A stretch of DNA of 64,000 bases from Andrena cerasifolii (GCF_050908995.1 NC_135120.1:7267433-7331432); one strand, 5' to 3'; numbered from the stretch's first letter, positions 33,808-47,044 are shown. The notes: generated from the sequence alone by a model not told the origin. Program-made: numbers and translations.

Positions 33808-36248
33808 CAGGGGGATGTTAACTGCCATTTCCTTTTACGATGAAAATGAAAGGAGAGCTGCGTAAGCACACGAACCCCCGCAGATCCGGAGTAAATGGCG
33901 GTTCAGAAGTTTTTTCGGTACACCTAGCTGCGCGAAGTTTAAACCCGGCCGCATGATTAATGATGTCTAGATAATCGCGGCTGAGCCACTGGATCCGAGA
34001 AAGCCTTTAAAATAATCCCCATAAAATTACGCCCTAATGCCGCGCCCATTAATCCTGCATCTTATCTTCCAGCTCTTGGCCGCCTGCGGAACTCTCCGCT
34101 GAATTGTTGAAGCCCCGCCAGGAAGAAGCTGAGATTCGTGATCCGTTTTCTCCGAGGGACCCCGAATTCTTCATCGTTTCACTCGTACGACGTTCGTTAG
34201 TACGGTCAGAGGCAATTCTTGCGAGGAAGTTTGGACAAACCTTGCCGGATAAGAGAACCCTGAATTTTACGCGTATCCCAAGGACGCTTCCTCGAGGAAT
34301 CCTCGTTTGGGCGTTTAAATTCCACAGGTTTATTTCCATCGTGGAAACGTAAGACGGCTCTCTCGGACGTGTACCGTGCGATTTGAAATATATCGCTGGG
34401 TGGCAGTAGGCGGACAATCGATTGCTCGTCGCGGTGACTCGAGGGTGTCGATGGAGAATCTCTGGACACGTTCCTGGCATGGAAGTTTTCCGCCTCCCCA
34501 ATGCGTTTAAGCCGACGGCGCTGGCGGAATTAATTATTTAGGGGACAGAAATAGCGCCCCTGTCCACCCCCTCGATTCTTTTCCTCCCCCTGACCCCTGT
34601 TTCGCCGCTTTCAACCCCGGATCGTGGCTGGAGCCTAACCCGAGGGCGAAGATATAATTATGGGCGGTGGGTGGGCTTCAAGTATTCATGTTTTCATTAC
34701 GGCGCGGGCCTTCTCGGTGGCGTCCAAGTAGAAGAAGGGATTCCCACCCCCTAACGCCGTGTCTTACAGTCGTCCTCGCTTAAACATCCCTCCTTTCCGC
34801 CGCCCCGATTTTCTTTCATGTTGACGCAAGTTTCTTCTGCCGTTGCAATTCCTTTCCCACGGCTTCTTCGCTCAAACGAAATATATAATACGATAATTAG
34901 TGGAATATTACAAAGGGAATGTAGGAATCGAGGTTCCCGCGAAATTCAGGCGAGCGAACAAAATTTCGAACAGTTTCGAGAGTGGGATCGCGGCGCAACG
35001 AAAGGGCGCGGATAAAGATGAATCGAGGAATTTAGTTATTACGCTCTCTGAAATATCGGGCGGGTAAGAGACGGCCAATTTTTCTCGCCGAAGACCGAGC
35101 GTTCTGACCAAAGATGTTGCTGGCCGGGCAAGGGGTCCCTCCCTCTTTTCTGCCAGTGTTTTTGCCCGGCCCGTTATCTGCTCTTTGTTCTGCGGCGTTC
35201 TCGCGCCCTTTGTCCGCGCTCCGTCCTCTCTTTTGTAACTTTTCGAGATCCTCGGCCATTGTCTTTCCCCCTCCCCCCCCCTACCCTCCCGGCTGGCGAA
35301 CTTTTTTCCCGCGAAAACGCGTCCCCGTTGCTAAATTAATCGACGCCGCTTTCTCCCCGGGAAGAATGGGGCGGCGGAGGGTGGCGGGATCAGCCATTAA
35401 AAATTCCTGAATCAGTACCTCCTTATTCCTGATTAACGGCCTATCTGCCCTGGACGATCCTTCATCGGGGCCGCCGAGGACGCTGAGGAATCCTTGGCAA
35501 TTTATGGGCGTCGACTGCGGCGCTCGACTAACGCCGTGAAAAGGAAATTTCTGCTTCTCCCGCGATAACAAAGGAGGCTCGCATAATGCGCGACACTTTC
35601 TCTCCTTCCGTTCCTTTTCATCCGTCCTCGCGTCCCTCTTTTGATATTCCTCTGCGCGCCCGCATAGCCGGCGCCCTTGTAGCGCGTCTTTCACCCCGAG
35701 GAAGGATCCGCCAGCACAGTTTCGCGGCCGATCTAGAGACGCGGTAGCGTCTCGACGCCAAGTACATGTCTCGACACCCTGTATATGTCGACTGTCGCTA
35801 CCGCTATCGTTTACTCGTCGCCCGGCTAATCCAACGTTAGCTGAAACTTGTTTCATTAATATCTCATCACGCCAGCAATATTTCCTAAATTTAAAGGCAT
35901 TTTTCTGATGTAAACCGCATGTAAGCTTTCGAATAAGACCAAATTCAATGAAATCGGTCCACGCATAACAGAGATAGCGGAATATCGTCTCATGGATCTG
36001 TCGGAAACGGTAAGATTTTCTTTTCTTCTCCAAGAAAATTTTCGTCAGTATAATATGTATATACGCGTTACATGCGTATCTTCAGTCAAAACGAACTAAT
36101 GTTTCGATCGTCAATCGCTATCTTTACTATGCAATCCACTCCAAAGTTTGACAGCTTACCGTCAAGTTATAACCAAATTAGAAAATATAATATTAAAAAT
36201 TACCTGAAGTCATTCCCTACTATGCAAATTATTTTTGTAAAAAGAACT
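33808..36248. other. GC-rich unique DNA, no gene recognised
   Basis: CpG-rich. Includes a 250-codon minus-strand frame (35281-36033) whose translation is rich in Arg, Lys and Gly and has no domain I recognise. There is a C-rich run near 35270-35281. No transposon ends. Confidence 0.5.
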
Positions 36249-36429
36249 GAGATACCCATAAAAAAAACTTCGAAAAAGTAAAAAAATTACGCCAAGTACA
36301 TGAAATCACAAAAAAATAGAAGATAATAATAATAATAATAATAAAAAAAGGTGTGAAATAAAAATGAGCTGCAAGTACATAAATTATGTAAAGTACATAA
36401 GGTGTACTCAAAGATGACACAACTACATA

Positions 36430-36611
36430 AGGTAAAGCACCCAATTACTGACATCTTAAGCTATTTTACTTAAAATAACGAATAAATAAACGTAGTAAAG
36501 TCAAACACACAAAAAAAATAATGTAATTGAACCTATAATCTATACTATTGTTTATTTATTCGTTATTTTAAGTAAAATAGCTTAAGGTGACAGTAATTGG
36601 GTCCTTTACCC
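36430..36611. mobile_element. 182-bp TA-target palindromic MITE, nested in family V
   Basis: TA at 36428-36429 and 36612-36613 flank ends AGGTAAAGCACCCAATTACT and (reverse complement) GGGTAAAGGACCCAATTACT. Nearly the whole element is a hairpin (TTTTACTTAAAATAACGAAT in both arms). The related sequence near 51890-51910 reads straight through with one TA, as does the opposite arm of the host palindrome, which lacks the insertion. Confidence 0.93.
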
Positions 36612-37049
36612 TATACACAGCTAAAATGTTGCGTTCATACATTGTGTTCATTCCATTACGCATATCGCGAACAATTTAATTAACCCATAAAAATGAATCC
36701 CATTTAAAAACATTGTTGTAAATTAATAGCTTTACAAAATTAATGATATAAAAAATTGCGCCAATTATAATAAAGGCTATTTATACAAAGAAAAAAATGT
36801 ATTAAATAATATTAAGCAGATATATTTTCATACAAATAAATATTTTAATACGATTAAATATATTATTCAAAATACTTGGCACTGCGCTCCGAATTGGTGT
36901 TGCTAAACTGAATAAATATGTATAAATTGCGTTAATCTTTTTCTCTCTTGTGCGTGCGTTCGTAAATATGTGTACGTGTGCGTGCGCATATGCTACGTAT
37001 GATATTAGAATTAAAGATATGTAGAATAAATCTGACAGCGTTTCTAGTA

Positions 37050-37737
37050 TGTACTATTACCCGGCCGAAAGAAGATCCCCAAGAGGCGGGCTCGGGCGAT
37101 ACAGTCCGTCGCTATGACGATTGGTCGAATCACCTATTTTGGCACACTTTTAAAGACGCGACACACGAATTTTGGTTATTGGCTGAAGTAGGCACATACA
37201 TTATCGCACCGCGCGACGAAGAGAGCGCACAAAACACATCGAGATCGAGTGGAATAGAGCGATCTGACCGACGAACGCCAAAGCAATAGCGTAGGCATCT
37301 CAGACGGTTAACCATTAATATATAATAACATAAAAATTTCCTTATTTTTCAAACAATCTGTGCGAGATTGCGTTTGGGCTTATTTTAATCTGAAAAATCT
37401 AACCAAACCAATGATAATACTTTCCTGAATATATTGTGAAAAATAAGGAAATTTTTATGTTATTATATATTAATGGTTAACTATCTGAGATGCCTACGCT
37501 ATTGCTTTGGCGCTCGTCGGTCAGATCGCTCTATTCCACTCGATCTCGATGTGTTTTGTTCGCTCTCTTCGTCGCGCGGTGCGACAATCATGTGCCTACT
37601 TCAGCCAATAACCAAAATACGTGTGCCGCGTCTTTAAAAGTGTGGCCAAATAGGTGATTCGACCAATCGTCATAGCGACGGACTGTATCGCCCGAGCCCG
37701 CCTCTTGGGGATCTTCTTTCGGCCGGGTAATAGTATA
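37050..37737. repeat. Inner palindrome of family V with about 300-bp near-identical arms
   Basis: The left arm (about 37050-37351, starting CTATTACCCGGCCGAAAGAA) pairs with 37436-37737 with only about a dozen differences by eye. It is GC-richer than the outer arms, is absent from the copy at 51474-52076, and may be a separate element. The 103-codon frame at 36978-37289 is a by-product. Confidence 0.88.
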
Positions 37738-38198
37738 TGTATATTATGCATTTTAGATTGTAAGGGAGTTACTGTAAAATATTAATTAATACTAAGACAA
37801 TTATCATTATTTCGGTTTCGCAGCGCCAAGTATTTTGAATAAAATATTTATTTGTATAAAAATATATTTGTTTAATATTATTTAATACATTTGTTCTTTG
37901 TATAAATAGCCATTGTTATAATTGTTATAATTTTGTAAAGCTATTAATTTACGACAATGTTTTTAAATGGGATTCTTTATTATGGGTTAATTAAAATGTC
38001 CGCGATATGAGTAATGGAATGAACACAATGTATTTGTGCCATCTGAAGCGCAGTTGGAAAGCACCTTTATGTACTTGCAGCTCATTTTGATTTCACACTT
38101 TTTTTATTATTATTATTATCCTCTATTTTGTGCGATTATTTGATTTCACGTACTTGGCGTAATTTTGTTACTTTTCCGATTGTTTTTCATGGAGATAC

Positions 38199-39954
38199 TA
38201 ATTACATCTGAATTTCTTATTTGCCATCGTCAGCGGGCCTCCCGGGCGGCGGGGGAGGGATTTTTAATAGGAAACTTCTTCCGGTTATCTCGCGATGGAG
38301 GCGGACCAGAAGTGCAACGATGCAAAATGGGCATCTCCTTTTTTATCCGCGCTGCTCCCTTCTTAACTCTCGATCATTCCCCGGCCGGGTTAATTGAAAA
38401 ACTTTCCTGGCCGCCGTATCGCCGCCACGAAATATCGAACGAGAATTTAATCACGGGCCAACGATACCGAAACGGCCCTCGGAGGAGCGGGCATCGTTCG
38501 CTTCACCTACACGAGGTACCGTAGCCGCGTACAGCCTGCTCCGCTATACTCATTCACCCTCCCCTCTCGACCTCCCCGGTTTCCCATGCGATGCAAAGCG
38601 ATAGTGGGTTAATAATGGAAGGATATCTCGATATCGTGACCATCGCGGTCTTTCCATGACCGTTGGAAAACTTTCCCGGTGAACGTGTTATTTGCAACGT
38701 GGGGGTCGCGCAGCCCCGTACCACCGGTCGCGGGAGAAGGAAAAGAGACAAAGGAAAGCGGTCGGAGATGGTTGTATTGGATACTGTGACTATCGATCGT
38801 AGGCACAGCCGAGGGGTAAGTTATTGGTCAGTTGCATCGTGCACACCCCGTCCGCCGAGGGGGTTAGCTCGGCGGACGATGGGGGGGGGGATCGTAGAAG
38901 GGGGACGTAACCCCATGGGCAGCCGGGTGGGATGTCCCTGGGACGAGGAGGGCCATGCTTGCTTCATTTTCCGGAATTATGGCTCCGTTTCACGCCACGA
39001 TCTCCTCCGGCCCGCGTCTGCGGTGGCGCACCATTTCTCCTCCACGCGATTCTCCTCTCTATTCCGAGGAGAATACACGGGCTTGGGTAATGGTGGGTTT
39101 AATCGAAAGCATCGCTTATACCCACTAATTGCACCGGTGAGTTTCAGTGCGCCGAGCTGCGACGCATTTCCAACCGGCGAGCGCACTTTGCGCCGCGACC
39201 GCGGTAAAAGTTGCCGGTAAAAATTTAATACGGAAATTTCCTCCCTTCCTGGCGGAACCTGCTGTGCCGCGGGCGCAAAGCCGACTCTGAATTCATAGAA
39301 TATTTGATGCCCGGCGCCGTTACCTGCGATGGACTTGTCGGCGGACTTTTTCAAAGTTGCCGCCGAAAAAAAACGAGGAAAGTGGCTAGGGGGGAGGAGA
39401 GAATCAGAGGGAGAGAGAGAGAACGGGGGGAAAGAGGCGAAGAGGAGGAGAGGAACTTTCCTGACCCTTGATATAAAAGTTCCCTCGCAGGATCGTGACC
39501 GGTGGATATCTTCGGATCAAGGTATATCTCTGCGGCGCATTATTCCCCGCGAGGGACCTCCGCGAAAGGGCGAAAAGATCGATAGCCCTGGCGTACCGCG
39601 GCACGTAAGAACTTTTGTTTCGCCGTAGGAACAGATAAAGTATCGGGGGAATAATGGCGTTTCGCCGGGGCAACGACGGACTCCTCCGCTTCGCCCTGTC
39701 GCGACACTTTCGCCTCACCGCTTCCTCCATCTTCAGCCGACGCGCTACTGAATTAATCCCCGCTGCGACCTGACGCGCTAAAAACTTTCGCCTCGCGTTG
39801 CCTCCCCTTTGATCTTGGCCCGTGTCGATCGCAAAGGGGGATGGAAGATGGGGCGAACCGAATCTGCGGATGCCTGGCGCGTCACGCGCGGCCGCAGCGA
39901 GCTTCCGCCTCGCGCGGAGGATTTGTGGAGGATGTGGTTTCCGCCGGAATATCC
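38199..39954. other. GC-rich unique DNA, no gene recognised
   Basis: CpG-rich, with a 10-G run at 38881-38890 and a GA-rich stretch near 39405-39455. Frames up to 200 codons overlap on opposite strands and show no domain. Confidence 0.5.
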
Positions 39955-39958
39955 TTAA

Positions 39959-40693
39959 GGGGTTAGGCCACCTTGGATGGAGCAGAATTCTAGTTACATT
40001 CGGCATTTTTTTTTAGGGAGATGATGGAATAAACAGAGAAATTAATATTAAGCAAAATTCCAGTCACATTCGGTATTTTTTTTTAGGAAGATGATGAAAT
40101 TAACGGAAATTTAATGTTAAGCTTGTTATTGTACAACTCTCGCTGGAAAAAATCGTAATTTTTTTTGTGCAAAATGGCGACCGTAGAGCCGTGATACGCA
40201 AGATCTTGAGGAGCGACGTTTTCCATGGTTTTCAATCTCACGGCTACACCGTTTGACCTAGAACAAAAAACCAAAAAGTTTTATTTTCTGCGTGCCTGAA
40301 ACTAGAGAAGTACGTAGGGAAATCCAGAAATATTAATTTGTCACGAAATGGCGATCATGGGGAGGAAGAGTGCATTTTTTTTATAAAAGTGTCAATTGCA
40401 AAGAATATATTCAAGATATCGCAAAACCGCTAGGTACTCTTCTAGAGTTAGTCATGTAGAAAATAACAATTTTTGGTTTTTTGTTCTAGGTCAAACGGTA
40501 TAGCTGTGAGATTGAGCACCGTGGAAAACGTCGCTACTCAAGATCTTGCGTATCACGGCTCTATCGTCGCCATTTTGTAGGACAAAAAATACTATTTTTT
40601 CCGGCGAGAGTTGAACAATAACAGGCGTCATATTAAATTTTCTGTTCATTTCAAATGACTGCAATTTTGCTGAGTCCAAGGTGGCCTAACCCC
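39959..40693. mobile_element. TTAA-target palindromic element, family Y
   Basis: TTAA at 39955-39958 and 40694-40697 flank ends GGGGTTAGGCCACCTTGGA, perfect inverted repeats. The arms continue through ACGGTGTAGCCGTGAGATTG-like and CGTGATACGCAAGATCTTG motifs, making a 735-bp hairpin. Noncoding. It shares the right TTAA with the next element. Confidence 0.92.
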
Positions 40694-40697
40694 TTAA

Positions 40698-41394
40698 GGG
40701 GGTAGTGGACTATTAGATACGTAATAGCGTTAGTTTGACGCTAAATTACCTTGATACAAAATAATCGTTATAGCCGTGCTTTTCACAATCTATCGTGGGC
40801 ACATTTGCGAGTAATTACCCCCCAAAATATCGTCGGAATGTATAAAATTATTGAAGTTATTAATTTTTGAAAATAGCCCTGTACGGCGCGCCGCTGCAGG
40901 TGGTGTACATCGATTCAGGTAAGCCAATCATTTGAAAGCGAAATGCTTTGGGTTGAGTACTTTATACACCAAAATCTACAGAGTGGAACTTTCCCGACGA
41001 ATTTCGACAAAAATTTTGAAAGTTACACACGAATCAATTTTTCCCCATATTTTTACAGAAAAAAATCGTCTTTAATCAGTTGTAAAATATTTTACAAACG
41101 TCCAATGTTGATTCAGAAATTCCACTCTGCAGAGGAAGGAATTCTACACGTCCAGTAAAAATTTCAAGTGAAAATATTTATTGGTTCAATAGTTATGATG
41201 TACACCGTGCATCTGTGCCAATACACCGCTCTGTGAGGCCGTTACTCGACGGTGCACTCAATTACGTTCGCTGCTATAACTTCTACAATAATTTAAATTT
41301 CTCCGTGAAATTTTGTTTAAAATGTTGACAAATGTTTCAGAATCATTAGCAAAAAATAGTCGATTTTTTGAAGCTGGAATAGTCCAGTACGCCC
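40698..41394. mobile_element. TTAA-target element, family Z, adjoining Y
   Basis: The left end GGGGGTAGTGGACTATT begins at the same TTAA (40694-40697) that closes element Y. The right end (reverse complement GGGCGTACTGGACTATT) is followed by TTAT, a degenerate TTAA, at 41395-41398. The interior is AT-rich with a small frame (40943-41158) of no known type. Confidence 0.78.
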
Positions 41395-41398
41395 TTAT

Positions 41399-41943
41399 GC
41401 AATCCGCAGTATTCTGGTAGTCGCTGAATTGCCTGGGCCTTTTTAGGAGTTCAAACTTTAGGCACTTTCTTTCTCTTCGCTGAATCGTTGGAACCGTGGA
41501 GGAGGTGGACGTACCTCGAGGGCAACCAAGGGTAAACCGATTTGTTACCTCTCGCGAACTTGCAACGCGAAATGAGTATGCACTTCGGCGTTCCAAACAA
41601 AACGGTTCGATACGCGCGGAGGAGCCCGGTAGCCCCCACTGGGAACGAGAGTTTCTTCTCGCTGCTACTCGGAGGTGGCGGATCATAGTTGCAGCATCAT
41701 GTTCGAAAGGATCGAAGGATGTTCCCCGATGGTGTTAGCTAATTTTACGCCGGTGTTTTTCCCCGTGATTCCGAGAACTGGGAAGATTAATTGGTTTTCG
41801 TTCGGGCGGCGAGTCGCTTAAAGGAACTCGTAAAACCGTTCGCGCGTGTAGAGAGCGCGGCGCTTAGAAGATTAATTAGTTCTAAGGGTGTACTGTTCTT
41901 GCTTCCATTGTGCCGCGGCTCGCGAGCGAAGCATCGGTTTACA
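41399..41943. other. Mixed unique DNA, no gene recognised
   Basis: Overlapping frames, no domain. Confidence 0.4.
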
Positions 41944-41945
41944 TA

Positions 41946-43197
41946 GGGTAAAAGTACCTATTATGAAACATTGTCCATTTTATGGAACAGTTTCATCAAC
42001 GATGTAACTTTAATATAGTTTTAGGGATTATTAGGAATTACAAAAATTTCTTCAATACATACGAATATTTAACTTTGTAGATAAATAAGAGTAAACGTCA
42101 TTCTCTCGTGTAAAATATTAGAAAGAAATTGTAGTATTAAACATGTCGCCAGTTCCGTGAAATTTGGATAGCAGCCGAATTAATACCAATAGGATTCGAC
42201 GATTTATTTTTTAATTGTTTTTTTTTAAATTTAAATCTTTATATAACATGTGTAATAGATTATAGGATAGCTTGTAAGTTGTAGAATTAATAATTTTACT
42301 CAGTTTCCGAATTTGAATAGAATTTTATTTATAACGTGCACGAATTCCGTTAAACTTAGAACGTTACTTGTATGCTCGCGAAACACGTGCATTCCTTTTT
42401 ATAAGCTGTTTATACTTCCATAAATAAGTAAGTAAACACAATAAGTATGTATTACTATTTTATAAAAAATCTCAAAACTTCACCTCTAATGTGTAGTATG
42501 TAAAAATATAATTAATTTAATTTCATAATTAATACTTATTTACTTCAAAACTTTTTATTTGCAAGTAACGAACTTACTTAAAATGGAAAGTAATATTGTT
42601 AATTAATATTGTCCAAATTATCCCTGGTCTCCCGGTCTACTATACTTTCCCCAGTATTTATATTAAGCCATTATTATTAAATAGTAACGAATATTAATGA
42701 AGATTTTTCTATTTGCTTAATTCCTACCTTAAATAATTTTTAAAAATTGATTTAAAATTCAAATAATTGTCATAAATTTATACTTCATTTTTTAATTATT
42801 TGGTGCATGTTATGAATTAATTTCACATTGTTCTTTCCGTCTTTATATAATTAAAAACCTTAAAAACTAGAATCGAATAACAAAGTAAATTTAAAAGCAG
42901 TAGATTTACGTGTTTTCCCCTGTTTCATAATGGGGAATTAATTTATAGAAAAGCGGTACAGGTGCGGAAATACTGTTTCATAATACGTACATACGAGTCC
43001 TATTAGTATTTTGTTAATAAAATTAATTTTATACATTAGATTAAGTTACAAAAAGTAATTTTTATTTCTAAAAGAACTGGCCTTTTATATAGTTAAAAGA
43101 TTTTTAACATTTTATAAATCTATTAACTCGAATTTGATGAAAATTCTAATCTTTCCGAAATTTCGTTCCATAATGGTACTTTTACCTTATGGTTGTC
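41946..43197 (+). mobile_element. TA-target MITE, family A copy 3
   Basis: TA at 41944-41945 and 43198-43199 flank GGGTAAAAGTACCTATTATG and the right end, reverse complement AGGTAAAAGTACCATTATGG. It is collinear with copy 1 over both ends, lacks the piggyBac MITE, and has lost an internal block of about 110 bp near 42330 relative to copies 1 and 2. This copy best defines the family boundaries. Confidence 0.92.
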
Positions 43198-43237
43198 TCA
43201 TTTTCTTATTTTGATTTATCGATGGGTTATTACGATG

Positions 43238-43333
43238 CACGGTACTAGATGCAATCCTTAAAAGGAAAAAAGATTTTTTAAGAAACGTGGTACAGCTTCT
43301 GATTAAAAAATTTCCAAAGGCCACCCTTTCTTT
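43238..43333 (-). repeat. Interspersed repeat, inverse of 54642-54745
   Basis: Shares GATGCAATCCTTAAAAGGAA and AAAATTTCCAAAGGCCACCC with the reverse complement of 54642-54745. An adjacent CTTTCCAAAGACCACCC looks like a second copy of the terminal motif. Confidence 0.75.
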
Positions 43334-43339
43334 CCAAAG

Positions 43340-45845
43340 ACCACCCTTCTTCTTAATATAACCTCGATATCCTTAGGGCGATTCAACTCTCTTCTCCGTT
43401 TCATTGCTCGCCAACTAGATGCCAGTGAATCGTATTAACGACTCCCACAATGAATATTATTCATCGACGATCGTAATTCAATTTAAGGATCAAGCAGAAA
43501 CCGAACGCTTCGCGGAAGGCGGTCCTTGAGGGCTAGTTTTATTTGCCCGAGGTCGTTTCTTGCTGTCCAGGGTGAGGCTTACACGTGGAAGACTTTGAAG
43601 TTAGAAAGCTTCCCGAACGAGATTACGCGCGCGGCAAGGAGCTTTTCGACACTTGTGCGGTTTTTTTTTCTTCATCCATCCCCGCCTCCCGGCTCGCTGG
43701 CCCCACCTTCTCCACCCTGTCCGCCCCCTCGCCGCTTTATGAGCCCTTGGCGTCGGTGCTCCCTAACGATCCCGTCACTCTTTTCCGTCGTATTTCCTTT
43801 TTTCTCTCGCATCACTCCCGCGCGCTGGACTAACTGAGGCAGACGGTAAGCGACCTTTGTCTAATTACGGCGCAATGTCGATGTAGCGTCGCCTACTCCG
43901 TAACCATGGCGCCGAATGTCATCGATTCAGTCAACGGAGGGAAACTGAACACAGAATAGACCGATCTATTTACTCGGCGCAAGAGGATCCTGCTCCTGCA
44001 GCAACTAACGCATCCCGTGGAACATTCACAGGACCGCGGAACGATATTCCTCGCGAAGGGCGAGTTTTTTAAAACAGCGAAGTGCAATATTAAAAGTAGA
44101 GCAAGCTAATAAGCTGTACCACCTAAATCATCCGTATTTAGATCCGCTGTTACGTCGCTCGGACTCGTCTTTGACTCGCTAGGAGAAGCGAAATTCATCC
44201 GCGAGCGACGTATTGAACGGGTCTTACGGCGGGTAAACGCAGCCACGCGTAATGCCGGATCCGTCGCGGCGACGATCGGGGACCACCGGTGATGTCAGAA
44301 AGTTTCCAAAGAACGGTTTCTAGGAAGCTTATTCACTGGAAGCCAGGCTTTCCTGATTTCTCCACCGGGAGAACTTACGGGCTTCTTTCATCCCCGTCCT
44401 CTCTCTCTCTCCACCGCATTCCCAATTTCTCCTCCCTTCCTCGCCGTAATACCCGTCCGGGGCGACAGAGGAGGAACAGACTGGCGACCTCTCATTATCG
44501 GTACCGACTAATTCACTAGTGTGTTCCAGGCCGGCCGCGCCGCGTCCGCGGAGGACCCTTTCATCCCCTTTCCTGCGGGGCCCCGGTTAAACGCCACCTA
44601 CTTCCGGCCGGCCGCCGATCATCGCGTGCACCAATAATTATTAGCTTTTAGCCTGCTCGAGTTTCTCTAAAACCACGACCACCGTTCCTAAAGAGGGGCC
44701 CTGTTTTCCCAGGCCGACCGCCCGCGACGCTGGAACCTCGATTGTCGTCATCCACTGCGGTTTTCGGAGCCGGGAACATCGGTTCAACGTTTCCAGAGAA
44801 TCTGAAGCATTGACGGAGTAATTGATGGTAGCCCTGCAAGTTGCGAGTGAATTAATAGAGCTCCAGTTTAACAAACAAAAGCCTGCAATCTATACTACGA
44901 TACTTTCCAAGATTCTCACCTGCTGAAGACTTCCAAGAAGAGACAGTGCAGGCTTTGAAGTTCCCTGAGCATCTGAATGTACTATTAACGCTTGAAAAGG
45001 ACGTTAAATTCAAGAAGGAATTTAACGTACGTCGGATAATTCCAGGGGGTGTAGTTGCGTCGTTGAGAAGAGAACGGTTGCGCCCCTTTTTTTACGGATC
45101 GCGGTGCGACGGAATGCACGGAGGCCCGACAGGTTTAGCGGTCGTGGAAACGGGGATGTGAAAAGGGGTGGGATAGAGAGAAGGATTTTCTGGGCTGCGT
45201 TGTGAAAGGGGTTAGAGGGAACGGGGTCCCAACCTGCTCCATCGAGTTTGCTTTTTCCCCTTCTCTGCTCGGTGGGATAACGTTTAGTGACATAACGCTC
45301 CGGACCCAGAAAGGGTTGCCTCCCGATGCATTGTGCGATCCCGCGTACAAGGTGCTAGTGTGCGAGGAGCGGTATACCTGCGTGTTTCCCGGAGACAGCG
45401 GCCCGGAGGGAAGGGTTGCCAAGGTCCCGGCCACTTTAGCGCTCTCACCCTTTCGGAACCCTCCCTCCGAAACGTTTGACCCCTTGATCACCAGCAATGT
45501 GCGTAACCGTGCCGCTCGTAACAGGTGCTGCGGACGTACACACGGGTGCGCGCACGCAGAGGGAAGAGAGAGGGTTACGAGGAGCGACAGGAGGATTAGG
45601 AACCCCTTCCAGCAGGTGAATATTAACCTGACCTCCGACCATGAGAGTTTTTCCCGGCTACCACGATGCTAACCGCGGCTTCCAAGCGAGATATAATTAG
45701 AGCTGGGGGAGGAGGTAATTTCTTGCCATCCACCTGTAATTTTGCACCCTTCCTCGATAATGGGACACGTAGGATGTATGTTCTGCTGGAACTTCTATCC
45801 CTGACCGTGGATAGTGTAAGATGGCAGGTGAAGTACTTGGGACTT
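43340..45845. other. GC-rich unique DNA, no gene recognised
   Basis: CpG-rich, including a CT-rich stretch 43660-43760. Frames up to 156 codons, none recognisable. Confidence 0.5.
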
Positions 45846-46642
45846 ACAAGGAACACTATTCAATTGATGATGGAATCGCGCAGATTTTTTTATATAGATC
45901 GAAAGTATGTGTTACGAAGGTCACAAAAATGCTAATTAAAGATGCTCCCAACAGCTGGTTTGACCTTGAAAAATCAACACAAGTGGAACAGGGGAAAGAA
46001 ATGAGGGACAGAGAATGACAAAACCGTTTTTTTTTTCAAAATTAATTATCTTTATTATATGAAAATACATGAATTAAAATAAATTAATGATAGATAACAA
46101 TTAGAACAAATTAATGATAATAAATGATAATACTAATGAAATCAAAACAGTGGGTAATTAACCTTTACATTTATGATAATCTTGTCGACAAGAAGGTTTA
46201 ATAAAGTGATTCAAGCAATGATAATTTTCATAATGACTGCAACGAGGGAACACTGTTTCTTTCATACCTTGACCAAGAGACAGTTTAAACATGTCACTGT
46301 AAAGGCTGATCAGTGGATCACACATATACTGCGCGACATAATTAGTATTATAATATGTTATCATTAATTTTTTCAAATTGTGATCTATCATTAATCTATT
46401 ATCATTCATTTACTATAATGTATTTTCATATACTGAAGACAATTCATTTTGAAAAGACGGTTTCGTCATTCCCTTTCCCTCACTTTTCTTCTTTCCCCTG
46501 TTCCACTTGTGTTGATTTTTCAAGGTCAGACCAGCCTTTGGGAGCATCTTTAATTTACACTTTTGTGACCTTTGTGACATATACTTTTGATCTATATAAA
46601 AAAATTGGGTGATTTCATCACCAATTGAATAGTGTTCCTTGT
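45846..46642. mobile_element. Palindromic element with ACAAGG ends, copy AA
   Basis: The ends ACAAGGAACACTATTCAATTG and the inverse are followed by arms that include GATGCTCCCAAC or its variant, TTGACCTTGAAAAATCAACA and CAAGTGGAACAGGGG. The central third (about 46060-46380) is AT-rich with repeated AATTAATGAT motifs. Related by its ACAAGG end to 16314-16739. No clear target duplication. Confidence 0.82.
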
Positions 46643-47044
46643 TAGAGGAAAGGTGCTAGAGTTCACGACTGCAAATAGCTTCCTTCACAATCTCGAATCT
46701 GAATTTCTCCATTACCAATGGTAACAACGCCCCACCGAAGTTAACCCTCTAGTGCATACGCCTGCCTTAAGGCGGGCACCTGTTTAATCCAGGAGTTGGG
46801 CGCCTATAATTTTTTTCTCAGGATTCTCAGTTGCCAACCTTTAAAGTATTGCCACACCGCACATATTAGCCTAAGAAACATGTCAATCTGACGTTTCGAT
46901 TTGACAGAAATCTAGTTTGAAGCGCATTCTTGAGCTAAGCATGCTGCGATAATTATTTGCGAAAGTAAAAAAATCAAATAAAATACTTCCCGACACCGTG
47001 CAGCTAAAAAAAAAATATTGGTAAGTAGTTTGTGTAGCGATCTA

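Larger units (their letters stand above)
36256..38192. mobile_element. 1.9-kb palindromic element, family V copy 1
   Basis: The ends are CCATAAAAAAAACTTCG and (right, reverse complement) CCATGAAAAACAATCGG. They are flanked by AGATAC at 36250-36255 and 38193-38198, a 6-bp (possibly 7-bp) target duplication. Arms pair through nearly the whole length: AAAATTACGCCAAGTACATG, GAATCCCATTTAAAAACATT and TACAAATAAATATTTTA occur in both orientations. The left arm alone contains a 182-bp TA element (36430-36611). A second member, shorter, is at 51474-52076. Noncoding. Confidence 0.88.

Noticed and set aside
35281..36033. 250-codon minus-strand open frame
   Set aside because: No recognisable domain, and the composition is that of chance translation of GC-rich DNA. 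Transcript evidence would reverse this.
36978..37289. 103-codon frame in the 1.9-kb palindrome
   Set aside because: It lies on a palindromic arm, has no known domain, and the mirrored arm disrupts the same frame.
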